From: Actinomycetota bacterium
Lineage (GTDB): Bacteria > Actinomycetota > Thermoleophilia > Solirubrobacterales > Solirubrobacteraceae
NCBI GenBank assembly: GCA_016781085.1
Contig: JADDQZ010000046.1
Span: 1 to 44,348, forward strand
Reading direction: 5' to 3'
Length of the DNA stretch: 44,348 bases
Shown: positions 1 through 9,008 of the stretch, in pieces
How the letters are laid out: each line of letters begins with the position of its first letter
Numbering within the stretch: the stretch's first letter is position 1
Made by a program: the position numbers and the translations under genes
Notes under the pieces: model-generated
Database searches by the model: none
The model's input: only the letters and a program-made list of their open reading frames with translations
What the model was told of the DNA's origin: nothing

Positions 1-100
1 CCTCCCCCTCCGCTGAAGCTGCGAGATCGACGCCTTCCAGGGCCACTCCCCGCGTCGATACCGGCGAGCGACGCCGCCGAGGGCAAAGAAGAGGGCAAGC

Positions 101-1756
101 GTGGACATCACGTTGCCGTACCTAGCCCTTTCCGAAGCCGCGTCGGCCGCTCCCACTAATCTCGCTTCCGTGGCGATCGACTTTGCCCTGGCGCCCGCGA
201 CGGTTCCCCTTGACCTTGTGCTCGCGGCCGCCACGCCGGCGGGGATGATCCCGCAGTGGCTCAAGTTGACGGGAGTCGTCGCAGCGGCGGCGCTCGCGGC
301 TGCGGCGGTCCTCGCTGGATCCGTGCGCGCCCGCGCCGTAGCCATGCTCGGTGCGCTGGTGGTCTCACCACTGCTGCTGTTGGCCGAAGTTTGGGACAGT
401 CCGCAAGTCTCCGCGCTGACGGCGCGGCCGGCGCTGGTGGGCGGCGCGCTTGTCGTGGGTCTCGCGGCGGTAGCCGTCCTCGCCGTCATCTTTGCGCGGC
501 GCCCCAATGCCTTTGCGCTCGCCGCCGCCGCCGCGCTGCCGTTTCGCGTCCCGATCGAATTGGGTGGAACGACGGCGAACCTGCTGCTTCCGCTCTACCT
601 CGTCGTCGGCACCGGCGCGCTCGGATGGGCGATCCCGCGGTTGCGCCGCTCGAATCGTGGCCAGGAGGACAAGCCGGCGGGATGGCTAGAGCGCCTGCTG
701 CTTGGCTCGGTCGTCCTCTACGCCGTTCAGGCCGTCTACTCCACCGACCCGAGCAAGGCGCTCTCGCAAGTCGTGTTCTTCTACGTCCCATTCGCCGTGC
801 TGTTCGCCCAGTTGAAGTCGCTGGATTGGAGCCCGCGGCTGGTCGGGCAGTCCTTCGCCGTGCTGGTCGGGCTCGCTTTGATCTTCGCGGCGATCGGATT
901 CGTGGAGTACGCGACGCGCGAAGTGTTGTTCAACCCCAAGGTCATCGCGTCGAACCAGATGCAGGAGTACTTCCGGGTCAACTCCCTGTTCTTCGATCCG
1001 AGCATCTACGGGCGCTTTCTCGCCGTCGTGATGCTTGGCCTGGCCGCGCTGCTGATCTGGTCCGAGCGCGAGAAAGTCGTGCTGGCGACCACTGCTGGCC
1101 TGGTCATTCTGGCCGGCGGACTGCTGCTGACGCTTTCCCAATCGAGCTTCGCCGCGCTGCTGGCCGGGCTTGGAACGCTGGCCCTGCTGCGCTGGCCGCC
1201 GCGCTGGATCCTGCTGGCTGGTGCCCTGGTCGTGGCAACGGGGGTCTCCCTTGTCTTGTTCGCACCCAGCTTGATCGGCGTTGATCTGACCAGCCGAGAA
1301 ACCGCCAATCGCGCCAGTTCGGGGCGCCTGAAGCTGATCGACGGTGGAGTGAAGCTTGTTTCCGCCCGCCCGCTGATCGGCTGGGGATCGGGTTCCTTCG
1401 AGCGCGAATACCGGCGAGTCGAGAAAGTCTCCAGCCCGCGCGCGAGCGCTGCCTCGCACACCATCCCGGTGACCATCGCTGCCGAACAGGGCGTGTTCGG
1501 CCTCGCCTTGTACTTCGCGTTCCTGGCCGTCGCGCTCAGGCGGCTGCTCGCCGGAGCCCGCCGTGACTTGAGGCGCGCCGCCATCGCCGCCGCTTTCGTC
1601 GCCCTCACCGCGCACACGTGGATGTACGCCGCCTTCTTGGAAGACGCGATGGCCTGGGCGCTTCTGGCCGTGGGCGCGACCCTGGCCGCGGCCGCGCCGC
1701 CGCCGATTCGCGCGCGCCAGCGTGAGCGCCGGCGCGAACCCGTGCCAGTCGGCTAG
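101..1756 (+). CDS. O-antigen ligase-like polytopic membrane protein
   Basis: A 551-residue protein made mostly of hydrophobic segments, of the O-antigen ligase/polymerase (Wzy_C/WaaL-like) type. These integral membrane enzymes join or polymerise undecaprenyl-linked glycans on the outer face of the membrane. Recognisable pieces are the FFDPSIYGR segment near residue 300, the LTLSQSSFAAL helix, and the periplasmic-loop pattern GWGSGSFEREY near 427 followed by SHTIP and EQGVFGLALY near 450-470, which is the usual ligase signature region. The GTG start at 101 is preceded by a purine-rich GAAGAGGGC; an internal ATG at 245 is the alternative. The C-terminus is a basic, arginine-rich tail. It is the first gene of an envelope-polysaccharide region, so a role in assembling a surface glycan is likely; whether it ligates or polymerises cannot be decided from sequence. 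Confidence 0.8.
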   Translation: MDITLPYLALSEAASAAPTNLASVAIDFALAPATVPLDLVLAAATPAGMIPQWLKLTGVVAAAALAAAAVLAGSVRARAVAMLGALVVSPLLLLAEVWDSPQVSALTARPALVGGALVVGLAAVAVLAVIFARRPNAFALAAAAALPFRVPIELGGTTANLLLPLYLVVGTGALGWAIPRLRRSNRGQEDKPAGWLERLLLGSVVLYAVQAVYSTDPSKALSQVVFFYVPFAVLFAQLKSLDWSPRLVGQSFAVLVGLALIFAAIGFVEYATREVLFNPKVIASNQMQEYFRVNSLFFDPSIYGRFLAVVMLGLAALLIWSEREKVVLATTAGLVILAGGLLLTLSQSSFAALLAGLGTLALLRWPPRWILLAGALVVATGVSLVLFAPSLIGVDLTSRETANRASSGRLKLIDGGVKLVSARPLIGWGSGSFEREYRRVEKVSSPRASAASHTIPVTIAAEQGVFGLALYFAFLAVALRRLLAGARRDLRRAAIAAAFVALTAHTWMYAAFLEDAMAWALLAVGATLAAAAPPPIRARQRERRREPVPVG

Positions 1757-1802
1757 GACTCGCCACGCTCCGGGCGGTACGGCCGGACCACACCAGTGGC
1801 GC

Positions 1803-1808
1803 TAGCGT
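1803..1808 (+). promoter_or_regulatory. -10 box of a probable leaderless promoter for the esterase gene
   Basis: TAGCGT lies exactly 7 nt before the ATG at 1816 and no Shine-Dalgarno sequence is visible. With a normal -10 to start-site distance the transcript would begin at or next to the ATG. The hexamer fits the actinobacterial TANNNT consensus; no convincing -35 was identified. Confidence 0.5.
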
Positions 1809-1815
1809 CTCCACG

Positions 1816-2493
1816 ATGCCGCTCGACGAACTCGCCCATCAGCTCAGGCCCGCCGCGGGAGAACCGGCGGGCGCCCTTGTCTTGATGCATGGGCGCGGAG
1901 CCGACGAACGCGACCTTGCCCCGTTGTTCGACGTGCTGGATCCCGAGCGGCGCCTGCTTTGCGTGGCTCCGCGCGGGCCGCTCAACCTGCCGCCCGGTGG
2001 ACGGCACTGGTACATCGTGCGTCAAGTCGGCTTTCCTGATCCCGAGACCTTTCACTCCTCGTTCGCAACGCTCGAAAGTTGGGTTGGGGCGTTGGCCGAA
2101 GAGACCGGCGTGCCGATCGAAAATACGGTCCTCGGCGGCTTCTCGCAGGGCGCGGTGATGTCATGGGCGCTGGGCATCGGGCCCGGCCGGCCGCGTCCTG
2201 CCGGCATCCTGGCTCTGAGCGGATTCATGCCGACCGTGCCTGGCTTCGAGTTGCAAGAGGACTTGAGCGCGCTACAGGCCGCGATCGCGCACGGCTCCTT
2301 CGACCAGGTCATTCCGGTTGAATTCGGCCGTCAAGCGTGCGAGCGAGTGCAAGCCAGCGGAGGATCGGCGCTTTATCTCGAGACGAACGTCCCGCACACG
2401 ATCGATCCGGCCGTGATCGCCGACGTGGTCGCGTGGTTGCGAAGCCGGACGAGCGGCACTACGAATGAGCACCGGAGCGCTGGAAGCCAGTAG
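1816..2493 (+). CDS. alpha/beta hydrolase, phospholipase/carboxylesterase family
   Basis: A 225-residue cytosolic serine hydrolase of the carboxylesterase/phospholipase (EstB/YpfH-like, dienelactone hydrolase clan) family. The oxyanion-hole segment LMHGRGADE lies near residue 25, the nucleophile elbow GFSQG near 110, the acid in GSFDQVIP near 160, and the histidine in PHTID near 195. Spacing and length are normal for the family. No signal peptide is seen. The ATG at 1816 is chosen because the alignable beta-strand starts soon after it and because a TANNNT box sits 7 nt upstream. The substrate is unknown; small acyl or aryl esters are usual for the family. It does not overlap its neighbours, so it is probably a single-gene unit. 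Confidence 0.85.
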   Translation: MPLDELAHQLRPAAGEPAGALVLMHGRGADERDLAPLFDVLDPERRLLCVAPRGPLNLPPGGRHWYIVRQVGFPDPETFHSSFATLESWVGALAEETGVPIENTVLGGFSQGAVMSWALGIGPGRPRPAGILALSGFMPTVPGFELQEDLSALQAAIAHGSFDQVIPVEFGRQACERVQASGGSALYLETNVPHTIDPAVIADVVAWLRSRTSGTTNEHRSAGSQ

Positions 2494-2535
2494 CGCGCTG
2501 TAGGGCCGCAGCGCGGTAGGGCGTTTGTTTCCTCG

Positions 2536-4245
2536 CTAGTCGAACGAGTCGGGATCGGCCTGCGGCAATCCCGGCGGCGCCGGCAGCTTCACAGGCCGCC
2601 CGCCCACGTCTTGACTACAGGAGTCGAGGCGATGGACCTTCACCTCGGGTCCCGGGCGCACGTACTCCTGCGGGTAGAACAAGTGCGTCGACCAGTCGAA
2701 GTGAAACGGGGGAGGAGTCGAGTTCGGGTTGTACGGCGAAGCCTGAAAGAGGACGCGCGACTCGCGTTCCAGGCGCCGGTAGTACGCCATCGCCGGGCCG
2801 ACGGCGTCTTGCAAGGCGCGTCCTTTGACGGTGCTCAAAGTCACCACGGTGCAGTAGCCCGCCTTGCGGTAGCGGTCGATCCGCGACGGTTGCAGCGCGA
2901 GAATGAAGCGCTGCGGCGTTCCCCCGGCGACCTGGGTGCGCGGTGGCGCGTTGAACCCCACCGTCAGGCGCTTGTTGAAGTAGCCACTCGGCACACCCGG
3001 CTCGACAACCACGCGCGCGTCGCGCGGCAGCGTGCGGAGCAAGTGCTTGCGCGCGAGGATCCGCGTGTCGTCGCGGCCCTGAAGCCGCACCGTGTGGGCA
3101 CTGGCTTGAAGCGGCTGCGCGATCGTCACGAGCACCAGTACGGCCAGTGCGACGGCACGCAAGGCTGGGCGGGCGGGCACGAGCTCCGCCGCCCGGGCGA
3201 TCGCCACGCCGCCGAGCAGCGCCAGCACGGGATAAGTCGGCATCAGCCAGCGGCCGAAGTGACGGTCGGCGGTGCACAAGTACAGGTACATCACGATCGG
3301 AAAGGCAGCGAGCAGCATCGCGCGGACACGGTCTCGACGCCCTGTCAGGATCAGCCCCGCTCCTGCAGCGAGCGCCGGCAGCACTCCGAAGCCCCAGCCG
3401 AGGCTGCCCACGTAAAACGTGAACGGGTTGCCGTCGCCTTGCCCGAGTTTGGGCAAGTTGGCGGCGGCGTTCTGCTCGCCGAGCTGGTCGAGCGCTTCTG
3501 AGAGCTCGAAGAAGAAGTACGGCGTCGTGACGAAGAAGGTGATCACGGTCACCGCCGCGCAGACGAGCAGGCCGGGTATGACGCGACGATCGCGGCGAAC
3601 ATGCAGCGCCGCCGCGATCAGCAGAGGGACGCCGACCAACCCCGCCGTGTACTTGAACCCGACAGCGAGGCCTACGGCGATGCCCGTGAGCACGTAGTAC
3701 CGCCAGCCCCCGTCCTCATGAGCCCGAATGGCCGCGTAGATGGCGACGACCACCGGCAACAGCACGCCCGTGTCGGTCAGGGCGAAGCGCGAATACGACA
3801 CGGTGAGAAACGAGAACGCGAGCAGCGCCGCCGCTACCGCTCCCGCCGCGGGACTCCAAAGCCGCCGGCCGACTTCAAAGGTGCCCGCCACCGCCGCCAT
3901 GCACAGCACGATGGCGATGACGCGACCGGTCTCGTAGGCGAACGACGGGTTGCGCTCGAGCACTGTGAAGAGCACCCCAGGATCGTCGAAGGGAACCGGT
4001 CCGCGGTCCCAGAACAACAGGGCGGCGTAGACGAGATAAGTGAAGGCCGACGGGTTCTCGAAGTACTCCGGATTGAGCCCGTCGCCGCCGAGCATCTCGA
4101 TCGCCCGGCTGGTGAAGTGCAGCGCCTCGTCGGAGTGGTAGACGTACGGAAGGCCATGGCTGACGTGGTGCAGGCGCAGCAGCGTGCCGGCGACAAGCGT
4201 CGCGGCGAGCAGGACATACGGAAACCATGTGCGTGGCACAGTCAT
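2536..4245 (-). CDS. GT39-type (PMT-like) polyprenyl-phosphate sugar transferase
   Basis: A 569-residue polytopic membrane protein of the dolichyl-phosphate-mannose-protein mannosyltransferase (GT39/ArnT/PMT_2) clan. After the first helix comes YHSDEALHF near residue 37, the first-loop acidic motif (usually DE) that carries the catalytic base in this clan, followed by PEYFENPSAFTYLVY. About ten hydrophobic stretches follow, then a soluble C-terminal part of about 180 residues. Members transfer a sugar from a polyprenyl phosphate carrier to protein or lipid outside the membrane. The start is ATG at 4245; a TAACGT box 9 nt upstream suggests a near-leaderless transcript. It is convergent with the esterase and divergent from the phosphoesterase. 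Acceptor and donor cannot be told from sequence. Confidence 0.82.
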   Translation of the reverse strand: MTVPRTWFPYVLLAATLVAGTLLRLHHVSHGLPYVYHSDEALHFTSRAIEMLGGDGLNPEYFENPSAFTYLVYAALLFWDRGPVPFDDPGVLFTVLERNPSFAYETGRVIAIVLCMAAVAGTFEVGRRLWSPAAGAVAAALLAFSFLTVSYSRFALTDTGVLLPVVVAIYAAIRAHEDGGWRYYVLTGIAVGLAVGFKYTAGLVGVPLLIAAALHVRRDRRVIPGLLVCAAVTVITFFVTTPYFFFELSEALDQLGEQNAAANLPKLGQGDGNPFTFYVGSLGWGFGVLPALAAGAGLILTGRRDRVRAMLLAAFPIVMYLYLCTADRHFGRWLMPTYPVLALLGGVAIARAAELVPARPALRAVALAVLVLVTIAQPLQASAHTVRLQGRDDTRILARKHLLRTLPRDARVVVEPGVPSGYFNKRLTVGFNAPPRTQVAGGTPQRFILALQPSRIDRYRKAGYCTVVTLSTVKGRALQDAVGPAMAYYRRLERESRVLFQASPYNPNSTPPPFHFDWSTHLFYPQEYVRPGPEVKVHRLDSCSQDVGGRPVKLPAPPGLPQADPDSFD

Positions 4246-4254
4246 GGCGCGGCT

Positions 4255-4260
4255 ACGTTA
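4255..4260 (-). promoter_or_regulatory. -10 box upstream of the GT39-type gene
   Basis: On the minus strand TAACGT lies 9 nt before the ATG at 4245, with no Shine-Dalgarno between. This is consistent with a transcript whose leader is only a few nucleotides. Confidence 0.4.
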
Positions 4261-4331
4261 CGACGGACGCGCTCGGAGCTGGTAGCCGGCCCGCGGCGGA
4301 TCAGCGGGCAGCTACCCTTCACGGGCCGTTG

Positions 4332-6149
4332 ATGCTCGCGCATGCGCCTGTACGACTATTTCGCCTGTGCGCGCCGGCGCTGTCGGCTGCGCCGCTTCGC
4401 CTGCTCCTGCTGCTCGCGTTGCTGGCCGCAATGTGCGCTGCCCCGCAAGCCCACGCCGCTTTCGCAGGGAAAAACGGCGTCGTCGTGCACGAGGGAACTG
4501 AGTCCAACCGCGGATCGCTCTACCTGCGGGAATCAACCGGCAACCTCGTCGCCCGGCTGCAAGTCGGGGGCCGCCCGCGTGATCCGGCTTTCTCTCCTCA
4601 GGGGCGGCGTATCGCCTTTGCGCGCGCGGGGAACCTCTGGACCGTCTACGACCGCGGCAGCGGATTGCGGAGCGCGACTACGGGCCCGGAGGGCGACGGT
4701 GATCCAGCCTTCTCCGGGCAGGGGGATGCGCTCGTCTTCACCCGTGGGCCGCGTGGCGCTCGCGATCTCTATCGCGTCGCCATCGACGGAACCCGCCTGC
4801 AGCGGCTCACCTATCGCGCCGCGGATGACTACGAGCCGGCCTGGTCGGCGTCGGGCGCGATCGCGTTTGTCCGCGATACCGCCGCGGGTGACGGGGACCT
4901 GTGGGTGATGGGACCGGATTCTTCTAGCTCCGCGGTCCGCGTCACGGAGGGGGACTTCGACGACCGCTCGCCATCGTGGTCGCCCGACGGGCGCCTACTG
5001 GCCTTCACACGTCGCGAAAACGGCCGTCGCGAGTTGCGCATTGTGGGCGTCGAAGACGGCGAAGTGGCGCCGCTCAGGGTGCGCAACGAGCGCAACGGCA
5101 AGCCACTCGACGGCGTCTCGGACCCGGTCTGGTCACCTGACGGGCGCCGCGTCGTCTTCTCGGCCGGTCTGCGTGGGCGCACGCGCCTTTACGTCGTGAA
5201 AGCAAGCGGCGGAAAGGCGCGAACCATCAGCCTCGCTCGTGCGGGCGCCCAAGCGCCCGACTGGCAGACGGTCAGCCAGGAACCGGTCGTCGCCGCGGTG
5301 GGAGACATCGCCTGTCCTCCCATCGATCCCGGCTATGGCGGCGGCGAGGGCATCGTGGATCGCTGTCGCCAGCGCCATACCTCCGAGCTCGCCGCGAACA
5401 TGGACCTGGCCGGAGTGCTGATGCTCGGCGATCTTCAGTACCCCGACGGCAATCTCGCGGCGTTTCAGCAGTCCTTTGAGCCGACGTGGGGACGGATGAA
5501 GGATCTGATGTTCCCGGTGCCGGGGAACCACGAATACCGCGTTCCCGGGGCGGCGGGCTACTTCGACTACTTCAACGGTCCGGGACGCCCGACCGGGCAG
5601 GCCGGTTCACGCGACGCCGGCTACTACTCCTTTGACCTCGGCTCGTGGCATGTGGTCGCGCTCAATTCGCAGTGCGCTCATCCGCCCCGCCGGCCGACCG
5701 CGACCGGGTGCGCGGCAGGATCGCCGCAGGAGCAATGGCTGCGAGCGGATCTCGCCGCCAATCCGGCGGCCTGCACGCTCGCCGTCTGGCATCACCCTTT
5801 GTTCAGCTCGGGGATCCAACAGCCCAGCGAACCCATGCGCCCGATCTGGCGTGCGCTTCACGAGGCCGGGGCGGACGTGATCCTCAACGGTCACGATCAC
5901 GCCTACGAGCGCTTTGCGCCACAGAGCCCCGAAGGCGTCGCCGATCCTGCCACCGGTCTCCGTCAGTTCATCTCCGGGGCGGGTGGCTATTCACACCAGG
6001 AACTATTCGTGCCCGAAGCCAACAGCGAGGCGCGCAACGCGCAGGACTTCGGGGTGCTGCGACTCGTCATGCGCGAGGGCGGTTACGACTGGCAGTTCGT
6101 GACCGAGCACGGCGCCGTGGCTGACTCTGGCAACGCGGCCTGCCACTGA
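4332..6149 (+). CDS. secreted WD40-like (PD40) propeller fused to a calcineurin-like metallophosphoesterase
   Basis: The ORF runs from 4227, but the ATG at 4332 gives a clean signal peptide: a basic/hydrophobic run ending in AHA near residue 42, so 605 residues. Residues about 45-315 hold TolB-like PD40 repeats (FSPQGRRIAFA, WSPDGRLLAFT, WSPDGRRVVFS). Residues about 320-600 are a metallophosphoesterase of the purple-acid-phosphatase-like type: GDIACPP (324), GDLQYPDG (365), GNHEY (397), HHPLFSSG (486) and GHDHAYER (519), which supply the usual bimetal ligands. The protein should act outside the membrane as a phosphatase or phosphodiesterase; the propeller may bind a polymer or partner. The pairing of these two modules in one chain is less common than either alone. 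A TACCCT box lies upstream of the start. Confidence 0.85.
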   Translation: MLAHAPVRLFRLCAPALSAAPLRLLLLLALLAAMCAAPQAHAAFAGKNGVVVHEGTESNRGSLYLRESTGNLVARLQVGGRPRDPAFSPQGRRIAFARAGNLWTVYDRGSGLRSATTGPEGDGDPAFSGQGDALVFTRGPRGARDLYRVAIDGTRLQRLTYRAADDYEPAWSASGAIAFVRDTAAGDGDLWVMGPDSSSSAVRVTEGDFDDRSPSWSPDGRLLAFTRRENGRRELRIVGVEDGEVAPLRVRNERNGKPLDGVSDPVWSPDGRRVVFSAGLRGRTRLYVVKASGGKARTISLARAGAQAPDWQTVSQEPVVAAVGDIACPPIDPGYGGGEGIVDRCRQRHTSELAANMDLAGVLMLGDLQYPDGNLAAFQQSFEPTWGRMKDLMFPVPGNHEYRVPGAAGYFDYFNGPGRPTGQAGSRDAGYYSFDLGSWHVVALNSQCAHPPRRPTATGCAAGSPQEQWLRADLAANPAACTLAVWHHPLFSSGIQQPSEPMRPIWRALHEAGADVILNGHDHAYERFAPQSPEGVADPATGLRQFISGAGGYSHQELFVPEANSEARNAQDFGVLRLVMREGGYDWQFVTEHGAVADSGNAACH

Positions 6150-6174
6150 CGCGCCTCGGCTCGGCCAGCCAGCC

Positions 6175-6193
6175 CGCCCCCGCCTCGGGGGCG
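6175..6193. terminator. GC hairpin between convergent genes
   Basis: CGCCCCCG and CGGGGGCG form a perfect 8-bp stem around a 3-nt loop, between the stops of two convergent genes (6149 and 6220). There is no T-tract, so this would be an actinobacterial-type terminator working in both directions. Confidence 0.55.
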
Positions 6194-6219
6194 GTGCGCC
6201 TCGACCGTCACCGTCGGCT

Positions 6220-7317
6220 TCAGGCCAGCAGACGCTCGTACAGCGCCAGGGTCTGGCGGCCGATAACATCCCAGGAATAGGGGCCGGCGGCCGCGGCACG
6301 TGCGCCGGCGGCGTAGCGCTCACGCAAGTCGTCGTCTTGCAGAAGCTCACGCAGGGCGGCGCGTAGCGCGTCCGGGTCGCTCGGCGGCACGAGGTGGGCG
6401 GCGCCGATGGCGCCGACGTCGCGGAAGCCGCCGACGTCCGTGGCAAGGATCGGCTTGCCGAAGGCCAGTGCGGTGTAGAGAACGCCGGAAGCCTCGATCG
6501 CCCGGTAAGGCAAGACGATCAAGTCGGCGCGGCGGAAGAAGGCGGGAAGCTCGGCGTCGGTGATAAAGCGCGGGACGAAGCGCGTGCGCGCGGGCGGGTT
6601 GGCGGTCAATTCCGCGGTCGGCATGCGCGGAAGGCCGGCGACCCACAGCTCGGCGTTCTCAATCCCGTTCCACGCCTCGAGCAACACATCGATGCCGTGG
6701 TACGGGCGCCAAACGCCGAAACACAGGACGACAGGCCCCTCCACGGCGGCAAGGTCCGCCGGCAGTGGCTGCTCGTCCGGCTGATTGGTGAGGTAGTCGA
6801 AGACGCCGTGCGGAATCAGCTCGACTTTCTCTGCCGGCACGCCGAGCTCGTCGACGAGCCGGGACCGACCGTGCGAGGTGTGGGTGACGACTGCATTCAC
6901 GCGGTCATACAGGCGCCGCCGTCCCCAGCGTTGACCCGGCTTGGGATGACGCGGAAGGATCTCGTGGGCGGTCAACAGCTTCGGCTGGCTGGACGGCAGC
7001 AGCTGCGCATCGAGCGCGTCGACCGGAAGCCATTGGAAGTGCACGACATCCGCCTTTGAAGCGCAGGCGCGGTAGCGCAGCATGTCCGGCACGTGTTGTG
7101 CCAGCTTCGCCAGCGTCCGAACCCGATGGACGTCGGTGCGAGGAGTCCAGGAGTAGAAGCTCTCGCGACGCGTATAGCCCTCGACTGCGGGCACTGGGCC
7201 GTAAGCGAACGTGCTCGTTATCAGCTCCACATCAGCGCCCGCACGCGCCACAGCGGCACATAGCGCGTGGTCGTAGGGCGGGGCGAAAGCGGAGGGATCT
7301 ACGACGTGGGCGCGCAT
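6220..7317 (-). CDS. glycosyltransferase family 4
   Basis: A 365-residue cytosolic GT-B fold glycosyltransferase of the GT4 type. The N-terminal half has the donor-less Rossmann domain (YDHALCAAVARAGADVELIT), and the C-terminal half carries VVLCFGVWRPYHGIDVLLEAW and the nucleotide-sugar site IEASGVLYTALAFGKPILATDVGG, the EX7E-like region of GT4 enzymes. The ATG at 7317 is supported by a TACCAT box 8 nt upstream. The gene is convergent with the phosphoesterase. It probably adds a sugar to the surface glycan built by this region; donor and linkage are unknown. Confidence 0.85.
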   Translation of the reverse strand: MRAHVVDPSAFAPPYDHALCAAVARAGADVELITSTFAYGPVPAVEGYTRRESFYSWTPRTDVHRVRTLAKLAQHVPDMLRYRACASKADVVHFQWLPVDALDAQLLPSSQPKLLTAHEILPRHPKPGQRWGRRRLYDRVNAVVTHTSHGRSRLVDELGVPAEKVELIPHGVFDYLTNQPDEQPLPADLAAVEGPVVLCFGVWRPYHGIDVLLEAWNGIENAELWVAGLPRMPTAELTANPPARTRFVPRFITDAELPAFFRRADLIVLPYRAIEASGVLYTALAFGKPILATDVGGFRDVGAIGAAHLVPPSDPDALRAALRELLQDDDLRERYAAGARAAAAGPYSWDVIGRQTLALYERLLA

Positions 7318-7325
7318 CGCGCGGC

Positions 7326-7331
7326 ATGGTA
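7326..7331 (-). promoter_or_regulatory. -10 box of a probable leaderless promoter for the GT4 gene
   Basis: Minus-strand TACCAT lies 8 nt before the ATG at 7317 without an intervening Shine-Dalgarno, so the message probably starts at or just before the start codon. Confidence 0.45.
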
Positions 7332-7404
7332 ACCGTGCGACGCGCGCCCGTTGGGCGGTCGCAATCGCGCGACCGCAGGACCGTGAGGTCTTAGAACCGT
7401 GCCG

Positions 7405-8739
7405 CTAGCAGTGCGCGCGGCCCCAGGAGTCGCAAGCCACCGTGACGTCGGTTTGCGAGCGCAAGCTGACGGTGTTGCCGCCGTCGGCCAGGACGTACGC
7501 TCCGCGGCCCAGGAAGCGCTCCAGCGGCGCGCTCTGGGAGGGCGAGCCGTCCATCCAGATCCGTAGCTCTTGACCGGGTGCCAGCTGGCTGCCGGCGCCG
7601 AAGGGGTATCCGAAGATGAACTTCTCGCGGTTGCCGCCGAGGTGGAGCTTCAGGACGTGGCCGTCGAGATCGACCGGTCCGCCCGAGACGTTACGGACGG
7701 TCACCGATTCCGGCGTGGTCGGATGAGCGGTCACTCGCACCGCGCCGGCCAGGGGAGTGGAGCAATTGAAGACGCACGGGTACATCATCGACGCGCGCAA
7801 GTCGCCCTGAGGATCGAAGAGGTAGGCGCCATCGCCGCTGGAGCGCAGGCGGTCGGCGTTCTCGAACACCGCGGAACGCTGGCACCAGTAGAAGCGCTGG
7901 CCGGTGTTGGTGCCGCAACCGACGTGCAAGCGAACGGTGCCGCCGGCCGGGACGACAGCGCCCGCGGGGAACTCGTAGCCGGGGACCTTGCGGGCGTTGT
8001 AGATCAGCCATGAGTCGCGCACCCACCAGCCGGCGAGCGGGACGTCCGTGGTCCCGGTGTTGCGGATGTCGACCCATTCGCCGTTGAGGTTGTCGGAGTC
8101 GTTGCCGTCGGCATCCCATTGGACGTAGACCTTGAGCTGAGCTTCCGGCGAGGGGCCGGCGCCACAGGCGGCCGGGTTGTACATGCCACGCTGAGCGCCC
8201 GCGGCCTGCTCGGCCAGGTTGTGGTACTCGCGGTTGTGCGCGTTTTCGGTGCCGTTGGGCAGCCACAGCGCAAGGCCCTGCTCCATCACGACGCGGCCCA
8301 GATCGACCCAGCGACCGCCCGATCGCACGGCGACCGAACGGCGCAGCCGGTGCCCGGTGACGCTGTTGCGGTTCTGCGCGGCAAGCCGGACACGCCCGCG
8401 AGCCCGCTTGATGTAGCTCTCGACCAGCGATGTCGCCGCCAAGCCGTGGCAGGCGCCGCGACGACGATTGGGATACTTGCTGTACCGGCTCAGCTCCATC
8501 GCGTTGATGCCGGTGAAGCGGATCGATTTGATCGCCCTTGAACCATCGTTGTCGATGTCGACTTGGATGGTGTCGCCATCGGCGACGAAGGTCGTCTTGG
8601 CGGTCCAGAAGTAACAAACCGGCTTCGCTTGCCCTTCGATGCATGGTCCTCGTGAAGCGGCCTGCGCGGCAGGAGAGAAGAACAAGACGGGCAGGGCGCC
8701 GATCAGGCCGGCGAGGATGGCGAGCAGCAAGCGGGGCAT
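7405..8739 (-). CDS. secreted SNase-like nuclease with lamin-tail domain(s)
   Basis: A 444-residue exported protein. The N-terminus is a signal peptide ending near AAQAAS (residue 28). Residues about 45-195 resemble a staphylococcal/thermonuclease fold: VADGDTIQVDIDNDG, then IRFTGINAMEL, where the Arg and Glu occupy the positions of the classical catalytic pair, and GLALWLPNG. Residues about 205-310 form a lamin-tail domain (GEWVDIRNTGTTDVPLAGWWVRD), and residues 330-430 contain a second region of similar beta-rich character (VTVRNVSGGPVDLDGHVLKLH). Cysteines are frequent, as in extracellular proteins. It probably degrades or binds extracellular nucleic acid. Start ATG at 8739; no TANNNT box at the leaderless distance is visible. 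Confidence 0.8.
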   Translation of the reverse strand: MPRLLLAILAGLIGALPVLFFSPAAQAASRGPCIEGQAKPVCYFWTAKTTFVADGDTIQVDIDNDGSRAIKSIRFTGINAMELSRYSKYPNRRRGACHGLAATSLVESYIKRARGRVRLAAQNRNSVTGHRLRRSVAVRSGGRWVDLGRVVMEQGLALWLPNGTENAHNREYHNLAEQAAGAQRGMYNPAACGAGPSPEAQLKVYVQWDADGNDSDNLNGEWVDIRNTGTTDVPLAGWWVRDSWLIYNARKVPGYEFPAGAVVPAGGTVRLHVGCGTNTGQRFYWCQRSAVFENADRLRSSGDGAYLFDPQGDLRASMMYPCVFNCSTPLAGAVRVTAHPTTPESVTVRNVSGGPVDLDGHVLKLHLGGNREKFIFGYPFGAGSQLAPGQELRIWMDGSPSQSAPLERFLGRGAYVLADGGNTVSLRSQTDVTVACDSWGRAHC

Positions 8740-9008
8740 GTGATCTCTAATCGGCGTAACAGGGGGGTTACTTGACCGGCCCCCGCAACGGCGTGAGAGC
8801 CGCCGCGACGACGCGCATCCCCGCGGGCGCGCGAGGGCGTGTAGCGGGGACGAGCGTCAGGCGGCGCTCAGCGAGCCGCTCGGCTACGCCCTAGGCTAGC
8901 GTTCGCCCGGACGTGCGGCCGCCTTGCCTTACCGGCAGGTGCGCGCCGTGGAGCGCTACCGCCGCGCGCATCTCTAGCCTCTCATCCCTTGCCGATCCTG
9001 CCTCGCCG
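8740..9008. other. divergent intergenic region with inverted repeats
   Basis: 269 bases between divergently transcribed genes. It holds GTAAC-6nt-GTTAC at 8756-8771, close to the nuclease start and operator-like. A 6-bp perfect stem CCCCGC/GCGGGG lies at 8819-8849. TAGCGT at 8897-8902 and TAGCCT at 8975-8980 are possible -10 boxes for the plus-strand glycosyltransferase. No open reading frame with coding character was recognised. Confidence 0.4.
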
